64,000 bases of DNA from Agapetus fuscipes (GCA_951799405.1 OX637350.1:7735852-7799851), one strand, 5' to 3'. Positions 53,366 through 63,962 are shown, counted from the stretch's first letter. Notes: a model not told the origin generated them from the sequence alone. A program made the numbers and translations.

Positions 53366-53613
53366 TCTAAATCTAAATCTAAGCTGCAAGGATATGTATC
53401 ATTTGAGATTAATATTAAATGCATTCCCACAAGCAGACACGCATAATTTCGCGCTCACACATGCCGCACGTGGACCTACAATATAAAAATCCAATTCTCA
53501 AATGGACATACGCCCTACAACTCTTGCCGACCTTCCCTGAAACAGGGGTGACATTGGCAAAGTGAACCATTTTTTACAGTAGGGGTGGTCAGCCTCATAC
53601 CAACCTATAAGTC
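53366..53613 (-). mobile_element. SINE-like family A, copy 13, in the intron after the phosphatase exon
   Basis: On the minus strand: ACTTATAGGTTGGTATGAGG, CTGACCACCCCTACTGTAAA, GGTTCACTTTGCCAATGTCA, hairpin CCCTGTTTCAGGG, ATTGTAGGTCCACGTGCGGC, GCGCGAAATTATGCGTGTCT and GCAGCTTAGATTTAGATTTA. It starts about 127 bp downstream of the exon, antisense to the gene. Confidence 0.9.
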
Positions 53614-55133
53614 ATCTGCATGAGTCCATATAATAATTTTACTCTTTTCAAGGTGTTCGTCGTTTGCTACGTTTATGAATCAACGTTATCTAACAACTTT
53701 TAGAAGAAAACAGTGTCAAAAGATTGAATCTACGAGTCTTTATTGTTTTTGATAGTAAATAGGTTGTGAAACACTACTTTTTTTGGAAATTTATCAGCTT
53801 CTCGCATCAGAAATTGACTCGTCACGAAGTAATCTTGCTCCTAATGCAGTTTTAAGTTACAAGCCTTACTGTCACGTCGTGTTTTTTTTTTGGTGTTTCC
53901 AAGTAGTACGTTAGTATTTCCAAGGTCATGTTGCCGGTTAAACGAACAACAATGCCACAAAAAAAAAACTTGTATTCAAGTGTTATTACCTCCTGAGTAA
54001 GAAAAACTGCTGCAAGAAGCTAAAACTCAGCGTGACAGTTCACGAATGCTTCAGTTTTGTTGCTCTTAACTTGTTCTGATGAGGACAGTATACAAGTTCT
54101 TTCTGACAGCTGGTAAGTCGTACTAGGGGCACTTAATCTGCTTTGAAGTCCTTTGAGAACTATGAGGGAAGGTGAAATAGGTCCTAAAACGCCACATACT
54201 TCGGGGAAAACGCAGGCAAGAAGTTACACTATATGTATAACCTAGTTGCGAGCGATATTTTGGTTGAAAAGGGAGACTATGTTTCCATCATTAATGATTT
54301 ACGTATGAGATAAAACAGTTTGATTACACATTCCATCTTATTACTTTGAATACCCTACGAAATTTTGTGTTTCCTTTAAGTCAAAATAATTTATTTGTGC
54401 TGTGCCATTTCTATCAATGGTCGACAAATATCAAAGCTAGTTTTACCTTTAATGCTGCAGAAATTCGGAGCTTTAGTAAAGCCATTGGTTTAGATTCGTT
54501 AGCTTAGTTAAACAGGATAGTGGTGGTTAATTTCGTTCCCAGTAGTGTGTCCATAGTTTATCAGTTTTCCCTTCTTGCAACAGAAGCCTGTATTGCTGGT
54601 ACCTTTAAATATTAGAAAAAGGTCTCAAGGTGACTTACCTTGAACCTGTAATTAGTTGCACAATGGGATGTGTCTTTATTCCCTGGTTCACATAGAAATA
54701 TTTTACATCTTTTGCTTACTTTCCTTGTCAGACCGTCCTCTAACTCTGCCCCCGGTTCGGCTTCTGATTTTGTATGTCGATCACGCCCACAATTACAGAA
54801 GAGGAAAGCTGCTCCCCTCGTCTCTTATTTCTCTGGCCTCCCCACAGCTGCGTGGACAAAGAAAAAGAAATAACCTTCAACGCAAGATGCACATTCCACG
54901 TTGGCGGGTTTGGTATTTCACACCGTACGTATCTGCTATTTTCACACAAATGTACAAGTTGCTGTACTAGTATTTTGATTTTGAGCCAAAATGATAAAAA
55001 AAAGTGCATGATTCATTTACTACAAACAATCGAAGAAACTCTGGAAGCAGAGAGATCTTTCTACAGTGTGGCAATATTGTTAGTTCGAAATCCCATGATG
55101 AGGTACAATAATAATAATTAGAAGAATGATACT
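53614..55133. other. No gene recognised; SINE B tail fragment near 54186-54252
   Basis: ACTTCGGGGAAAACGCAGGC and AGAAGTTACACTATATGTAT at 54198-54240 are the end of a family B SINE. An open, GC-richer stretch at 54720-54930 has no homology that I recognise and no clean splice sites. Confidence 0.4.
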
Positions 55134-55307
55134 GATCGGCAAGAGTTGCAGGGCTTATGTTCATTTGAGATTGGGGTTTTTTATATTGTAGGTCCACATG
55201 CGGCATGTGTAAGCGTGAAATTATGTGTGTCTGCTTGTGGGAATGCATTAAATATGAATCTCAAATGATGCATATCTTTGCAGCTTAGATTTAGATTTAG
55301 ATTTTAG
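55134..55307 (+). mobile_element. SINE-like family A, copy 14 (5'-truncated)
   Basis: Starts at GATCGGCAAGAGTTGCAGGG and has ATATTGTAGGTCCACATGCG, GTGTCTGCTTGTGGGAATGC and a TTAGATTTAGATTTAGAT tail. Its tail abuts an LTR. Confidence 0.85.
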
Positions 55308-55311
55308 ATAC

Positions 55312-55636
55312 TGTCATGATTAACTCGGGTTCAATTTAACAAAACATCGATCAAATTTATTTTACACAGTTTATTTTAGGATTTGCTCACATTTGGTTCA
55401 GAGCTTAGTCTTTCGTACTTCCCGCATAACGGCTCGAGTACTAATGCCCTTCAAAGCACTGCAATCCGTATTTATAGGTGACTAAAGGTTATTCTAGTAT
55501 ACAGCAGACCATACCAGAATCGTCTCGAGCAGAAGCTTCGAGTTAACACGAGTAGGTACAATCATCCAAATACTTGCGTCTTGACACGCATACCACAAGT
55601 AAACATACACAGAAATAAACTCATACATTCGTAAAA
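55312..55636 (-). mobile_element. Solo LTR, subgroup gamma
   Basis: On the minus strand: near-start TTTTACGAATGTATGAG, TATA-like GTCACCTATAAATACGG, CTGAACCAAATGTGAGC, end AATCATGACA. The flanking tetramers ATAC and TTAC differ at one base, so the target duplication is worn. It inserted within a base or two of the SINE A copy 14 tail. Confidence 0.7.
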
Positions 55637-55940
55637 TTACGTTATTAGATTCGCAGTACTTTTCGTATATCAGACTTGCAATAAACGAAGAAGGAAAAGA
55701 ATTGAACTGTTTTACATTATGTATATTCATTTAATATCTGTAGAAAATTTCGTCGGTTTATCAACTGAATCTGAAATGGAGTGTCAGCGGAAAGTGTCCG
55801 CCAGTCGGATTGTATGACTTTTTGGAAATGTGCGCACACCAATTTAATACATAAGATTACATAGGCATTTATTGTTAAAGTTTAACTTATTTTTCAAATA
55901 ACAGAATTACATTTTTTTGCATTTACTTGTATTTATTTGA

Positions 55941-56195
55941 AGTGAAAAGAAAGTGTACAGAGGAAATGTCAGAGAAAAGCGTGGAAGGGGAAGACCAAGG
56001 AAGGAATGGATAGACCAAATAGGTGAGATTGCGAAAGAATGGAACCTGCAGAGAGAGAATAAGAGAAGAGTATGTATGAAGAAAGTGGTGAATGTTGTAG
56101 AGATGAAAAAGGTATGCAAGGACAGAAAAAAATGAAGACGCATCTGCGGAGGTACCGGTCACCCCTAGTGGAATAGCGGCAGGATACAATAACAG
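55941..56195 (+). pseudogene. RTE-like LINE C-terminal fragment with tail
   Basis: The frame reads KRKCTEEMSEKSVEGEDQGR in one phase, and in the coding phase VYRGNVREKRGRGRPRKEWI, then EIAKEWNLQRENKRRVCMKK. A stop lies within the conserved WRR segment. The 3' end CCCCTAGTGGAATAGCGGC is followed by GGATACAATAACAG. Confidence 0.75.
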
Positions 56196-56509
56196 TATGT
56201 GAAGTGAGCATTGAATAATTTCCCACTCTCTATTTCCAAGACAATAAAATGTCTCACCGTACCAAAATAAATTTCTATGAAATGAGACGTGAAGGTTTCA
56301 AAATATAATACCGATGACGCTAACCTCGAGATGCGGCATAAAAATATACTTATTCTCTTCTATCCTTCAACACATGGTATTTGTGTGGAGCATTATTCCG
56401 TCTGGTACGACCGCATTTGCATACGGTTTTAATGCATTTCGCAGACCATCGCGATGATTAAAGAGTGAAGTGCTTCACCCCAAGTATAAAATGGTTCCAT
56501 TATAGAACG

Positions 56510-56588
56510 ACATATTGACATAACGACGCATGACAGAACGACACATGACAGAATGACACATGATAGAACGATACATGATAGAACATCA
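56510..56588. repeat. Minisatellite, about 15-bp unit
   Basis: Five or more imperfect copies of AGAACGACACATGAC lie in the left arm of the foldback. Confidence 0.75.
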
Positions 56589-56620
56589 CCATGGCAGAAA
56601 ACAGAAAATGCATCACTATT

Positions 56621-56866
56621 CCTTGAATTATAGGTTGGTATAAGGCTGACCACCCATACTGTAAAAATGGTTCACTATGCCAATGTCATCCCTGTTTTAG
56701 GGAAGGTCGGCAAAAGTTGCAGGGTTTATATTCATTTGAGGTTTCGATTTTGATTTGTAAGTACACATTCAGCACTTGTAAGCGCGAACTTACACGTGTC
56801 TGTTTGTGGGCATGCATTTGTTATGAGCTTTGAATGTTAATATATCTTTGCAACTTAGATTATATA
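56621..56866 (+). mobile_element. SINE-like family A, copy 15 (full length)
   Basis: CCTTGAATTATAGGTTGG, TATAAGGCTGACCACCCATA, GGTTCACTATGCCAATGTCA, CCCTGTTTTAGGG, GCAAAAGTTGCAGGGTTTAT, GTAAGTACACATTCAGCACT, GCGCGAACTTACACGTGTCT and GCAACTTAGATTATA. It sits in the spacer of a foldback. Confidence 0.9.
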
Positions 56867-57040
56867 AAAGATTATTATAGATGACAAAACATCATCAGAG
56901 AAAACCGTTTCATGTGCCGTTGATTGCATGTTCTGTTTAAGTATGTGATGTTTTATCATAGTGATGTATTTTCTGTGTTGTTTTGTCTTTGTATCGTTCT
57001 GTCATGTGCCGTTCTACCCTGTTACCGTATAAAACATTAC

Positions 57041-57135
57041 TTTCAAAGCGTTTCATCAGGAATCTACACAAAACTAAACACTCAGCAGAGGCGCTGTTTC
57101 AGTTAGTATGTATGTTTTTTAAACTTTATGGTTTA
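57041..57135. repeat. Short palindrome family, GAGGCGCTG-centred, partial
   Basis: CAAAGCGTTTCATCAGG, CTCAGCAGAGGCGCTGTTTC and ATGTATGTTTTTTAAAC match arm and centre. The outer right end is decayed. Confidence 0.45.
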
Positions 57136-57418
57136 GTTTAGACATAATGCAATATACTAAGGGTGGGTTCCCGAGCGTGGCAGGGGGAATTATGTTTTAA
57201 ATATTGCACGTCAAAGCTTTGCTCATCGTTTGAGAGCTTTCCATATTTAGACGTGTCTACTCTGAGATATAATTATTACACGTTGACTGTTTGTAGAATC
57301 ATGCTGACTGGATGGAAATGCCTTCTCTTCACATTGTATTGAAAAGTAATGTATTTTGTATTAAATGAAATATATTTGACTTAAAGATAATCGGTTTTAT
57401 CCTTAAACATTTAAACAT

Positions 57419-57489
57419 CTGCTTGTGGGAATGCATTTAATATGAATCTCAAATGATACATATCTTTGCAGCTTAGATTTAGATTTAGT
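57419..57489 (+). mobile_element. SINE-like family A, copy 16 (71-bp 3' end only)
   Basis: TCTGCTTGTGGGAATGCATT, TAATATGAATCTCAAATGAT, ACATATCTTTGCAGC and TTAGATTTAGATTTAG. This is an extreme 5' truncation. Confidence 0.85.
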
Positions 57490-58651
57490 AAAGAAGTCAT
57501 GTATCTGGTATAAAGGCGAATAATGTCAAAGTCACAGCTATACCAACCAGTTTTATTATTCTCATCCCGTTGCCACAAGTAAGCCGGCCATTACCTGGAA
57601 GCGTTATTTACAAGTTCACCTTCCTAAATGATTTTCCTTGATCCCCGCCATCTTCTCCCCCTTTCTTATTCCTTCACCACCCTTCAGCCCTGATGGAAGC
57701 AGGCGGGAACCGTCCTCCCCTCAGAGGTGATAAAAGTTACCCCGAGGTGATGTGGGAATGAAGATGTATGTAAAACTGTTTTCATTAAAAATGTATCGCA
57801 GGAAATGGCATGGAATTTTATTTCCCTCAAGACGTGTATGTTTGCGCATTGCACAATGCAACTCGGTACGTAGGGGGTAGGCGACATTTTCGTTGATGTT
57901 CCTTTTTCCGACTGTAATACACGTAGGTTAGATTGCATAAGTCGCTCGTTGCAAAAACCTATTTCAGTTTATGAGACATTTGAGATAAAGATATCGAGGC
58001 ATATTTAGCTGAAATTTTACAGGGAAATAAATATTTGTGGCTATCTATTTTTTCCTTTTTTTGTAATCGCTCCTTATTTTTTTTACTTCATTTTCATACC
58101 ATATACTTACGAGTGTGGTATTTAAGGGGATTATTTTCATTTTCACAGGGTAACAAGGGTAATCAAGTAACCGTTTTTTTTATAGAATCGAAAGTTTTTA
58201 TATTATTTTAAAAATCGTTTATCTTGTATTGCTCTTGAGAAAAAGTCAAAGTGCTAGGGCTTTGATAGCAATTTTTATTCTTACCCATTCTAGTTCATGC
58301 ACTGACCATTAACGTCATTGAATGTAATATAATTGATGTAATATGCTTAAGTACCTATGTATGTGTTTAATCTTATTTTGTAAAAACCAAAGCCACCCTT
58401 AAAAACTGTCAAGATGGGAAAAGATTTGGATTTCTGTTCATCCTTCCTAATGAAAAGCAAAGACAGTAGATTACAATGCAATTAATCTATATTATAAACC
58501 AACTGAGATTGTTCACTAATCCCTAACGATTGAAGGCGTTTTTTCTTCCCTAGTGTAATCCTGTATAATCCCATTACTTCTAGCAGCTGCAGCAAAATTT
58601 GTCCAAAATAATGTGTGCTTATCTGTACCAGGGCAGAGGCACTTTATCCTG
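57490..58651. other. No gene recognised
   Basis: AT-rich spacer. I see no exon or named repeat. Confidence 0.45.
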
Positions 58652-58796
58652 TACGCCAAACGCGAAACTCAACCATAGCGTTCTCCATAAATGTATGCAA
58701 ACTTAAACAGCACCTGCAGTGGTAGTTTCAGTTTACATTTACTTTTGTGAAAACGCTTTAGTTGAGTTTGAATGTAAAGTTTTTACTTGGGGCTCT
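58652..58796. repeat. Short palindromic element, well preserved
   Basis: Left GCCAAACGCGAAACTCAACC, ATAGCGTTCTCCATAAATG; right TTACTTTTGTGAAAACGC, TTTAGTTGAGTTTGAATGTA then TTTTTACTTGGGG. The centre is CAGCACCTGCAGTGGTAG. Confidence 0.65.
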
Positions 58797-59002
58797 GTAG
58801 AGTGCATGAGTAACGAAATTAGAGCCGCTCTGCTAATTAATCCCTTTCACTTTGAGTCATTTCCTCTCGGACGCAGCGACGCCGACGTCCCAATTTATTT
58901 CCGATTGGGCAGGTCGCTGGGCCGAGCCCTATCTGCCAGACAAGTGGGCGACCTCTAACTGAAACCCACACGAGCATCCTTTTATATAAAAAAAAATACG
59001 TT

Positions 59003-59036
59003 TAAATTCAACCATAGCGTTTGACCAAAAATATGC
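59003..59036. repeat. Short palindrome arm interrupted by an LTR
   Basis: AATTCAACCATAGCGTTTGA and CCAAAAATATGC match the left arm of the palindrome family. The LTR at 59037 begins directly after it. Confidence 0.45.
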
Positions 59037-59358
59037 TGTTACGAACTATGGATTCGTAGTCCGTGCGCCTAAGCACGCTGGTGTGGGTCGAACAATCTGG
59101 AAGTGTTTTGAAAAATCTATTATCGAAGTAGAATGTGGCATATTCTCGAATATGCGAGAACCAATGGTATGAGCCGTATAAATAGAGGCGGCGGCTATGT
59201 GAGAACCAGAGAGTCTCTTTCAACATTGTTCCGCAAAGTCCTTATAAGCAAGAGCGAGAAAAATGACAGTAAAGTGTAACCAATATTTTGCAAAATAAAT
59301 CTTGTTAAATAAATAAATCGCAGTTTAATTAAAAAGAACCCCAAGTAAAATCATAACA
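59037..59358 (+). mobile_element. Solo LTR, subgroup alpha
   Basis: Start TGTTACGAACTATGG, end AAGTAAAATCATAACA (322 bp). TATA box in GAGCCGTATAAATAGAGG near 59176, then GTTCCGCAAAGTCC downstream, and AATAAATAAATCGCAG near the end. The flanking tetramers ATGC and ATAC differ at one base. This layout is U3-R-U5 of a Ty3/gypsy-type element, with no internal region left. Confidence 0.8.
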
Positions 59359-59405
59359 ATACGGAACCTAAATCTTCGCTTCGTTGACACTGGAGAGTTG
59401 CTTTA

Positions 59406-59580
59406 TGGGATCTGTTGCGTCTATCGCGATCTATCGGAACTGGTGCTGGAGCTTCAGGACGTTTCTCGCATGTCTGCGATGAGCTACTTCAGTTATGTTT
59501 TATAAACTCATAGTTCATCAACAACATCGAAACGTCCGAAACCTCCAGCTCCGATAGGCTACGGCAACAGATCCCAGAAA
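59406..59580. mobile_element. Foldback element related to 14050-14194 (older)
   Basis: GGGATCTGTTGCGTC and GGAGCTTCAGGACGTTTC on the left face CTCCAGCTCCGATAGGC and GGCAACAGATCCC on the right. The interior hairpin TCTCGCATGTCTGCGATGAG lies next to ACGTTTC, as in the 14-kb copy. Confidence 0.55.
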
Positions 59581-59581
59581 G

Positions 59582-60640
59582 ATTCTTAAGCCTTAAAGTC
59601 TTAATCTCCTCTTCAGTAACTGCTATAGTTGGGTTTAAAGGTGATGTTTTACAGTACCCGTAATTGAGTATTGTGAAGAAATTCGTACTACGGGTACAGG
59701 CTAGAATATAAGGGAAAAACTCAACCTCCTTTGTTGAACGCACTGACCACATAAAAACGCTAAATATAAGTATCCAATTTTTATTTAGGTTCACCCTGGT
59801 AAAAACAACAGTATCGATTATGAACGGAAGGTTTTTGCAATGCTATCAAATGTTTATTCCGCATATACATATAACATGTGTGTGCTGCTTTTTTATTTTG
59901 TGGGTGTTGTTCACCACGGAATTTCCGGCTGCGTGTATTGATTACTTCGCGTGAAATTTATCAGATTTTTGCAACTGTTAAGTTGGGGTTGTTTTGGACA
60001 CAAATAACAAAATTCCCATAAAATTTTGAGCGATTCAGCTTCTTCTTTCATTCGTTATAGGTTCATTTGAGGAAATATTCCTTTCGTTGAAATAAGAAAA
60101 TGTTTTTTTGTATTGATCGCGTGTACTTTATATCTTGTATCAATCATTCAATATAGTACAGTCTGTATAGCGGCTCGTCGAATTCCCTTTTGTATCTAAT
60201 GATCTGCGAAAGAGACTTACGACTGTAATTTGTCAACATCTGGCCGTTTCATACAGACACTCCCCAGGATATGAGAAACTCAGACGTTTTATTATTTATT
60301 TTATCCCATTTGTAAAACAAATCAGAAAATCATGTCCTCACCCACTGCAATATCTGGTATCTACTCTATTAATAAGATAACATAACAGACTGGGTATATC
60401 CAAGCAAACGAATAAAAATGTCATTCCCTCTTCCAGACGTCATGGGGTGACCTTTCCTTGGCGCATCAAGTCCCCCTCATTCCCACTCCACTGCCTTGCA
60501 CCAATATTGTCAGGGAATCTGTTTTATGAAGACAAAATATCATAATTTCCAAACACACAACGGGGGGCAAGTCAAGTGATATAACTGCAGGGGCGGCGAA
60601 CCGCTAAATATTCTCAAAATACAACAATAATTGTCTTCAT
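59582..60640. other. No gene recognised
   Basis: No exon or named repeat is identified. Confidence 0.45.
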
Positions 60641-60849
60641 CATGGCAAAAAATACAAACCCCACAATGGGAACGGTTGTAGGCGGGTTTATTTGGCACCC
60701 CTGTACATTTCGCCCCTCAGTTTTCCGGCAAGAAGTGAGTCGCCCTCCCGGCTCCCCTTGCTTGTTTATCCTGCTGTCTCCCGACGCGTGCATACTATGT
60801 TGTTATCGTGCACCAGAATCGATATCAAACATTTTTCCCTAACGACCAG

Positions 60850-61029
60850 ACGGAATGTGCACTGGAGATTGCTATTCCAGAGGTTCCTGCATGCCTTGCC
60901 GTGAATGCTATAAAAGTTCGTGAACAACTCAAGAAAATAAATACGTCTAGTACTGGATTAAAAGATCTCTTTAAAAGTTATAGTGCCCAATTTGGAATAC
61001 AAACAAGCAATTCAATGATTTTTCAATAA
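60850..61029 (+). CDS. Possible terminal exon or ORF remnant (hypothetical)
   Basis: After an acceptor-like tract (TTTTTCCCTAACGACCAG) the frame runs 59 codons, reading TECALEIAIPEVPACLAVNA, then LKKINTSSTGLKDLFKSYSA, and stops at 61027-61029. Amino-acid composition looks protein-like and codon use is mixed. I recognise no family. It could be a last exon, a transposon ORF piece or chance. No polyadenylation signal is close. Confidence 0.2.
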   Translation, partial: TECALEIAIPEVPACLAVNAIKVREQLKKINTSSTGLKDLFKSYSAQFGIQTSNSMIFQ

Positions 61030-61391
61030 GTATTTCCAATTCAATTCACATAATCTTTGTTTATTTTTGTCTGCAATCTTGCTGTCCATTTAAAACAAAC
61101 TGTTTTTTATGTTATTTAACAACATTTTTTTTTCTCTGATATTCTCAAGATTCAAAGGGCATACTCTCAATTCGGAAACTACAAATTCCTTCCAAACCTA
61201 TGATTTTACAGTTAACTATTGTCTAAAAAATAGAACCAAGTATCGAACCAGATAAACATTTACGGTGTGACATTTCACGATCCAAATTAAAGTGTTCCCA
61301 ACAGCGAAGGGACTTGTACTTGGCGGGGCAGACATTGTGTTCAATTCCTAATCCCATTGAGGTGTCGAGATATTAAATCTACAATTTATTG

Positions 61392-61832
61392 GCTCGCACG
61401 AAACGGATCATCCGCCGTGGGAATCGACTTTCGAGTTTGTTTGAAATGAAGCGAACATTGAACCGACCATATTACAAATTAAATCTGGAACTTTTAGCGT
61501 GCAAGAGCTACGACCAAAATAGCGTCTTACGTCAGTTTTCAATTGATGGAAAAATTGATGCCGTATGCTTGAAGTGGTCTATGACAAATTTTCGTGCCAT
61601 GTGCATATTAATTAAGTTCGCTAATGCCTCGAACGTGATCTGCAAACGTTGTCTTCTCGTTTCACGCGTCTTGTTTGTCCCAATCACAAGTGAGGGATTT
61701 GCATACAAATGGCATGTACGAGTAGCATCTCGGCCCGCACAAGACTTTCTTTACAGAATCGTGATTTTTAGACAACAATGTCGGCATACACGTAGTACAA
61801 CATATTATACCGCCGTCAATAAAGAAAAATAA
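61392..61832 (+). CDS. Unassigned open frame, about 147 codons
   Basis: Open frame without an ATG near its start. It is basic and cysteine-containing (CKRCLLVSRVLF, RQQCRHTRS), with no domain that I recognise. It ends in AATAAAGAAAAATAAAAATA, which could be a polyadenylation region or A-rich insertion tail. The tail makes a truncated retrosequence conceivable, but this is not shown. Confidence 0.15.
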   Translation, partial: ARTKRIIRRGNRLSSLFEMKRTLNRPYYKLNLELLACKSYDQNSVLRQFSIDGKIDAVCLKWSMTNFRAMCILIKFANASNVICKRCLLVSRVLFVPITSEGFAYKWHVRVASRPAQDFLYRIVIFRQQCRHTRSTTYYTAVNKEK

Positions 61833-62865
61833 AAATAAAATAAAAAAATATTGCTCGTAGGTATGTTACTTGCAAAAAAAATCTTTCTCGGGTGATTCAA
61901 CTGGTACAATAATCTATCTTACCTTTTTTTAGGGACACATGTTTTGATTTTAAAATCTCTTGGAGAAATGTTGTAGGTATATGCAGAGTAAATTTTATTA
62001 GACCACAGTGCATCCTTCAATAGTATCGATGATCCATTTAGATTTGAGAAACTCTCTAACAAGATATTTAAAATAATCCAAGTTTACGTAACATAGTGCT
62101 TTATGTGGAGCTGATATTAATCCAACAGGATGGGACTGTCTTTGAGCCCGTTATTGTGATAACTTCAAAAAAAAACAAAAAAACCCATTGTAATTTCTAA
62201 AAAAAAAACACCTCTATCATTTTTTTTTCTTTATATTAATGGCTTTCGCATCTTCGTACAATTATTTCACCTGATTTTTTTTTTCTGTGCGTGGAGATGT
62301 CTTAATTACGTTAATTAAGACATTCATAGCAATCGTAATCAGTCACTGGCGAACAATAATATCCTCTTTCATATACGAGTAATTAATTTCGTAAAAATAA
62401 CGAAGAAAGACTCGTTAATGTTGAAGAAAGCTTTAATAAAGTTTTAAATTTATTGGATACCTCTTTAAAAAAGATCACTGCCGTTAAGAACACGTATTCA
62501 CAAACTCTGCTTTACAACCTCAAAATACTACGTAAAAACTGTAAGCATATGATATGTTTTACATTTCAATCTCATAGGACCGTTTGTGAATACGACTGTG
62601 AACATTTAACGCTTTACTAAAATGCATTGCCATGGATGGCTTTATCCATTTATGATATGCACAAGTACTATTTGTTTTCCTTGTGAGCAAATAAAAATCA
62701 GAAAAACATTATCTGGTCTCAGAATTGAAAAATCGAAGCAAATACAAAGAAGACTCAAATGCTAACTTTATATATGCAATTTATTGTGCTTAATTTCAGT
62801 TTTTCCCTATTGTTGCATTTATTGACCTTTGTTGCATTGACTATTGTTGCATTTATTGACAAAGC
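61833..62865. other. No gene recognised
   Basis: AT-rich spacer. The inverted words CTTAATTACGTTAATTAAGA near 62300 form a short perfect palindrome. Confidence 0.4.
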
Positions 62866-63010
62866 GAATGTAAAAGAATGAAATTTATGAAAAAGGTGAT
62901 GGATACGAATGAATTGAAAAACGTATGCAAGGATAGGAAAAAATGGAGTCAAATTTGCAGAAGCTCTGGCCACTCCTATCAGAATGGTATCATAGTAACA
63001 GTTACAGTAT
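62866..63010 (+). mobile_element. RTE-like LINE 3' fragment with GTTACA tail
   Basis: The frame reads MKFMKKVMDTNELKNVCKDR, then KKWSQICRSSGHS. It is followed by CAGAATGGTATCATAG and AACAGTTACAGT. It is closest to the 2440-2993 copy. Confidence 0.75.
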
Positions 63011-63585
63011 TGACTTCTATGAAATTTTGTTCCACCCTGGTGTATAACGTGGACGGTAACCAGACAAATTTTGATACATACATACATCGTACATAGTTTC
63101 CGTCGCATACTAAATGCATTCTAACTTGGTAACTGGCAAGAGTTAAGTTTTGATAGGAAGGGGAGGCAGTGCTCCAAGTTTGCCTCACACAATGGAATAG
63201 TTCATCAATAGACGTTGTTGCTATGACACTGAGAGCCGAGACGGGACGCGCTGGCTTTGGATAATTTTAGGCCAGTCATGCCTGTGTTATTATAGGGCAC
63301 ACGCCTTGTGGGATATCGCCTGCATTCCACTAAACTACTCCTCTCAATCTGTACCACGTATAGCATTAGAGCCGTACAATGGCGACGATTTCTTAAAATG
63401 AGATAGGTAAGACGAGAGAACCAAAGTCATAGGATAATTGATTAGACGTAGCACCTTTCTTAGCAACAAATTTAAAGAAAACATCATAGGAAGTTTTACA
63501 TTAGGTTGTTCAAGAACTCCATTCTTCCAGCAACTTATACTTCTCCTCCTTCTCGCAGCTGAAGGGGATATCAACCAACAGAGTT
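63011..63585. other. No gene recognised
   Basis: No exon or named repeat is identified. Confidence 0.45.
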
Positions 63586-63810
63586 CCTTAACTTATAGGT
63601 TGGTATGCGGCTGACCACACATGCTGTCGAAAAAGGTTAATTTTGCCAATGTCACCGCTGTTTCACGGAAGGTCAGCAAGCGTTGCAGGGTGTATGGTCA
63701 CATGCGGCATGTGCAAGCGCGAACTTATAGGTGTCTGCTTGTGAGAATGCATATAATGTGAATCTTCAATGTTACATATCTTTGCAACTTAGATTAGATT
63801 AACATTTTTA
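63586..63810 (+). mobile_element. SINE-like family A, copy 17
   Basis: CCTTAACTTATAGGTTGG, TATGCGGCTGACCACACATG, ATTTTGCCAATGTCACCGCT, GTTTCACGGAAGGTCAGC, GTTGCAGGGTGTATGG, GGTGTCTGCTTGTGAGAATG and GCAACTTAGATTAGATTA. It lacks about 25 bp in the middle, and shares variants with copy 4. Confidence 0.85.
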
Positions 63811-63845
63811 AGGATTTGGTGGTTTACACAGTAAAAGTCCATTGT

Positions 63846-63962
63846 ATATTAATCAAATTAACAAAGCTCCAATTCACTATTTACAATTTTATTTCTGTCA
63901 AGCACTTTCGCCTACAAGGCATCATCAGGACAATCAAACACGATTGTTAATTTGATTAATAT
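63846..63962. repeat. 19-bp perfect inverted repeat enclosing a hammerhead-like core
   Basis: ATATTAATCAAATTAACAA (63846-63864) and its exact complement (63944-63962) enclose 79 bp. Inside, the minus strand reads CTGATGATGCC, TTGTA, GGCGAAAG (63906-63928), a pattern of CUGANGA, a 3-bp stem and GAAA. Confidence 0.5.

Larger units (their letters stand above)
56478..57040. mobile_element. Foldback element with minisatellite arms, interrupted by SINE A
   Basis: The left arm (56478-56618) starts CCCCAAGTATAAAATGG and runs into about five 15-bp units of the type AGAACGACACATGAC. The right arm (56957-57037) has the inverse (ATAGTGATGTATTTTCTGTG, then ATCGTTCTGTCATGTG). SINE A copy 15 lies between the arms. 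Confidence 0.6.

Noticed and set aside
54656..55121. Overlapping open frames near 54.7-55.1 kb as exons of the phosphatase
   Set aside because: None contains PP2C motifs, and no donor/acceptor pair in the right phase (phase 1) frames them.
61389..61420. Start of an open frame resembling a histone H3 N-terminus (ARTK)
   Set aside because: The likeness stops after four residues and the start codon would be TTG. There is no histone fold sequence after it.
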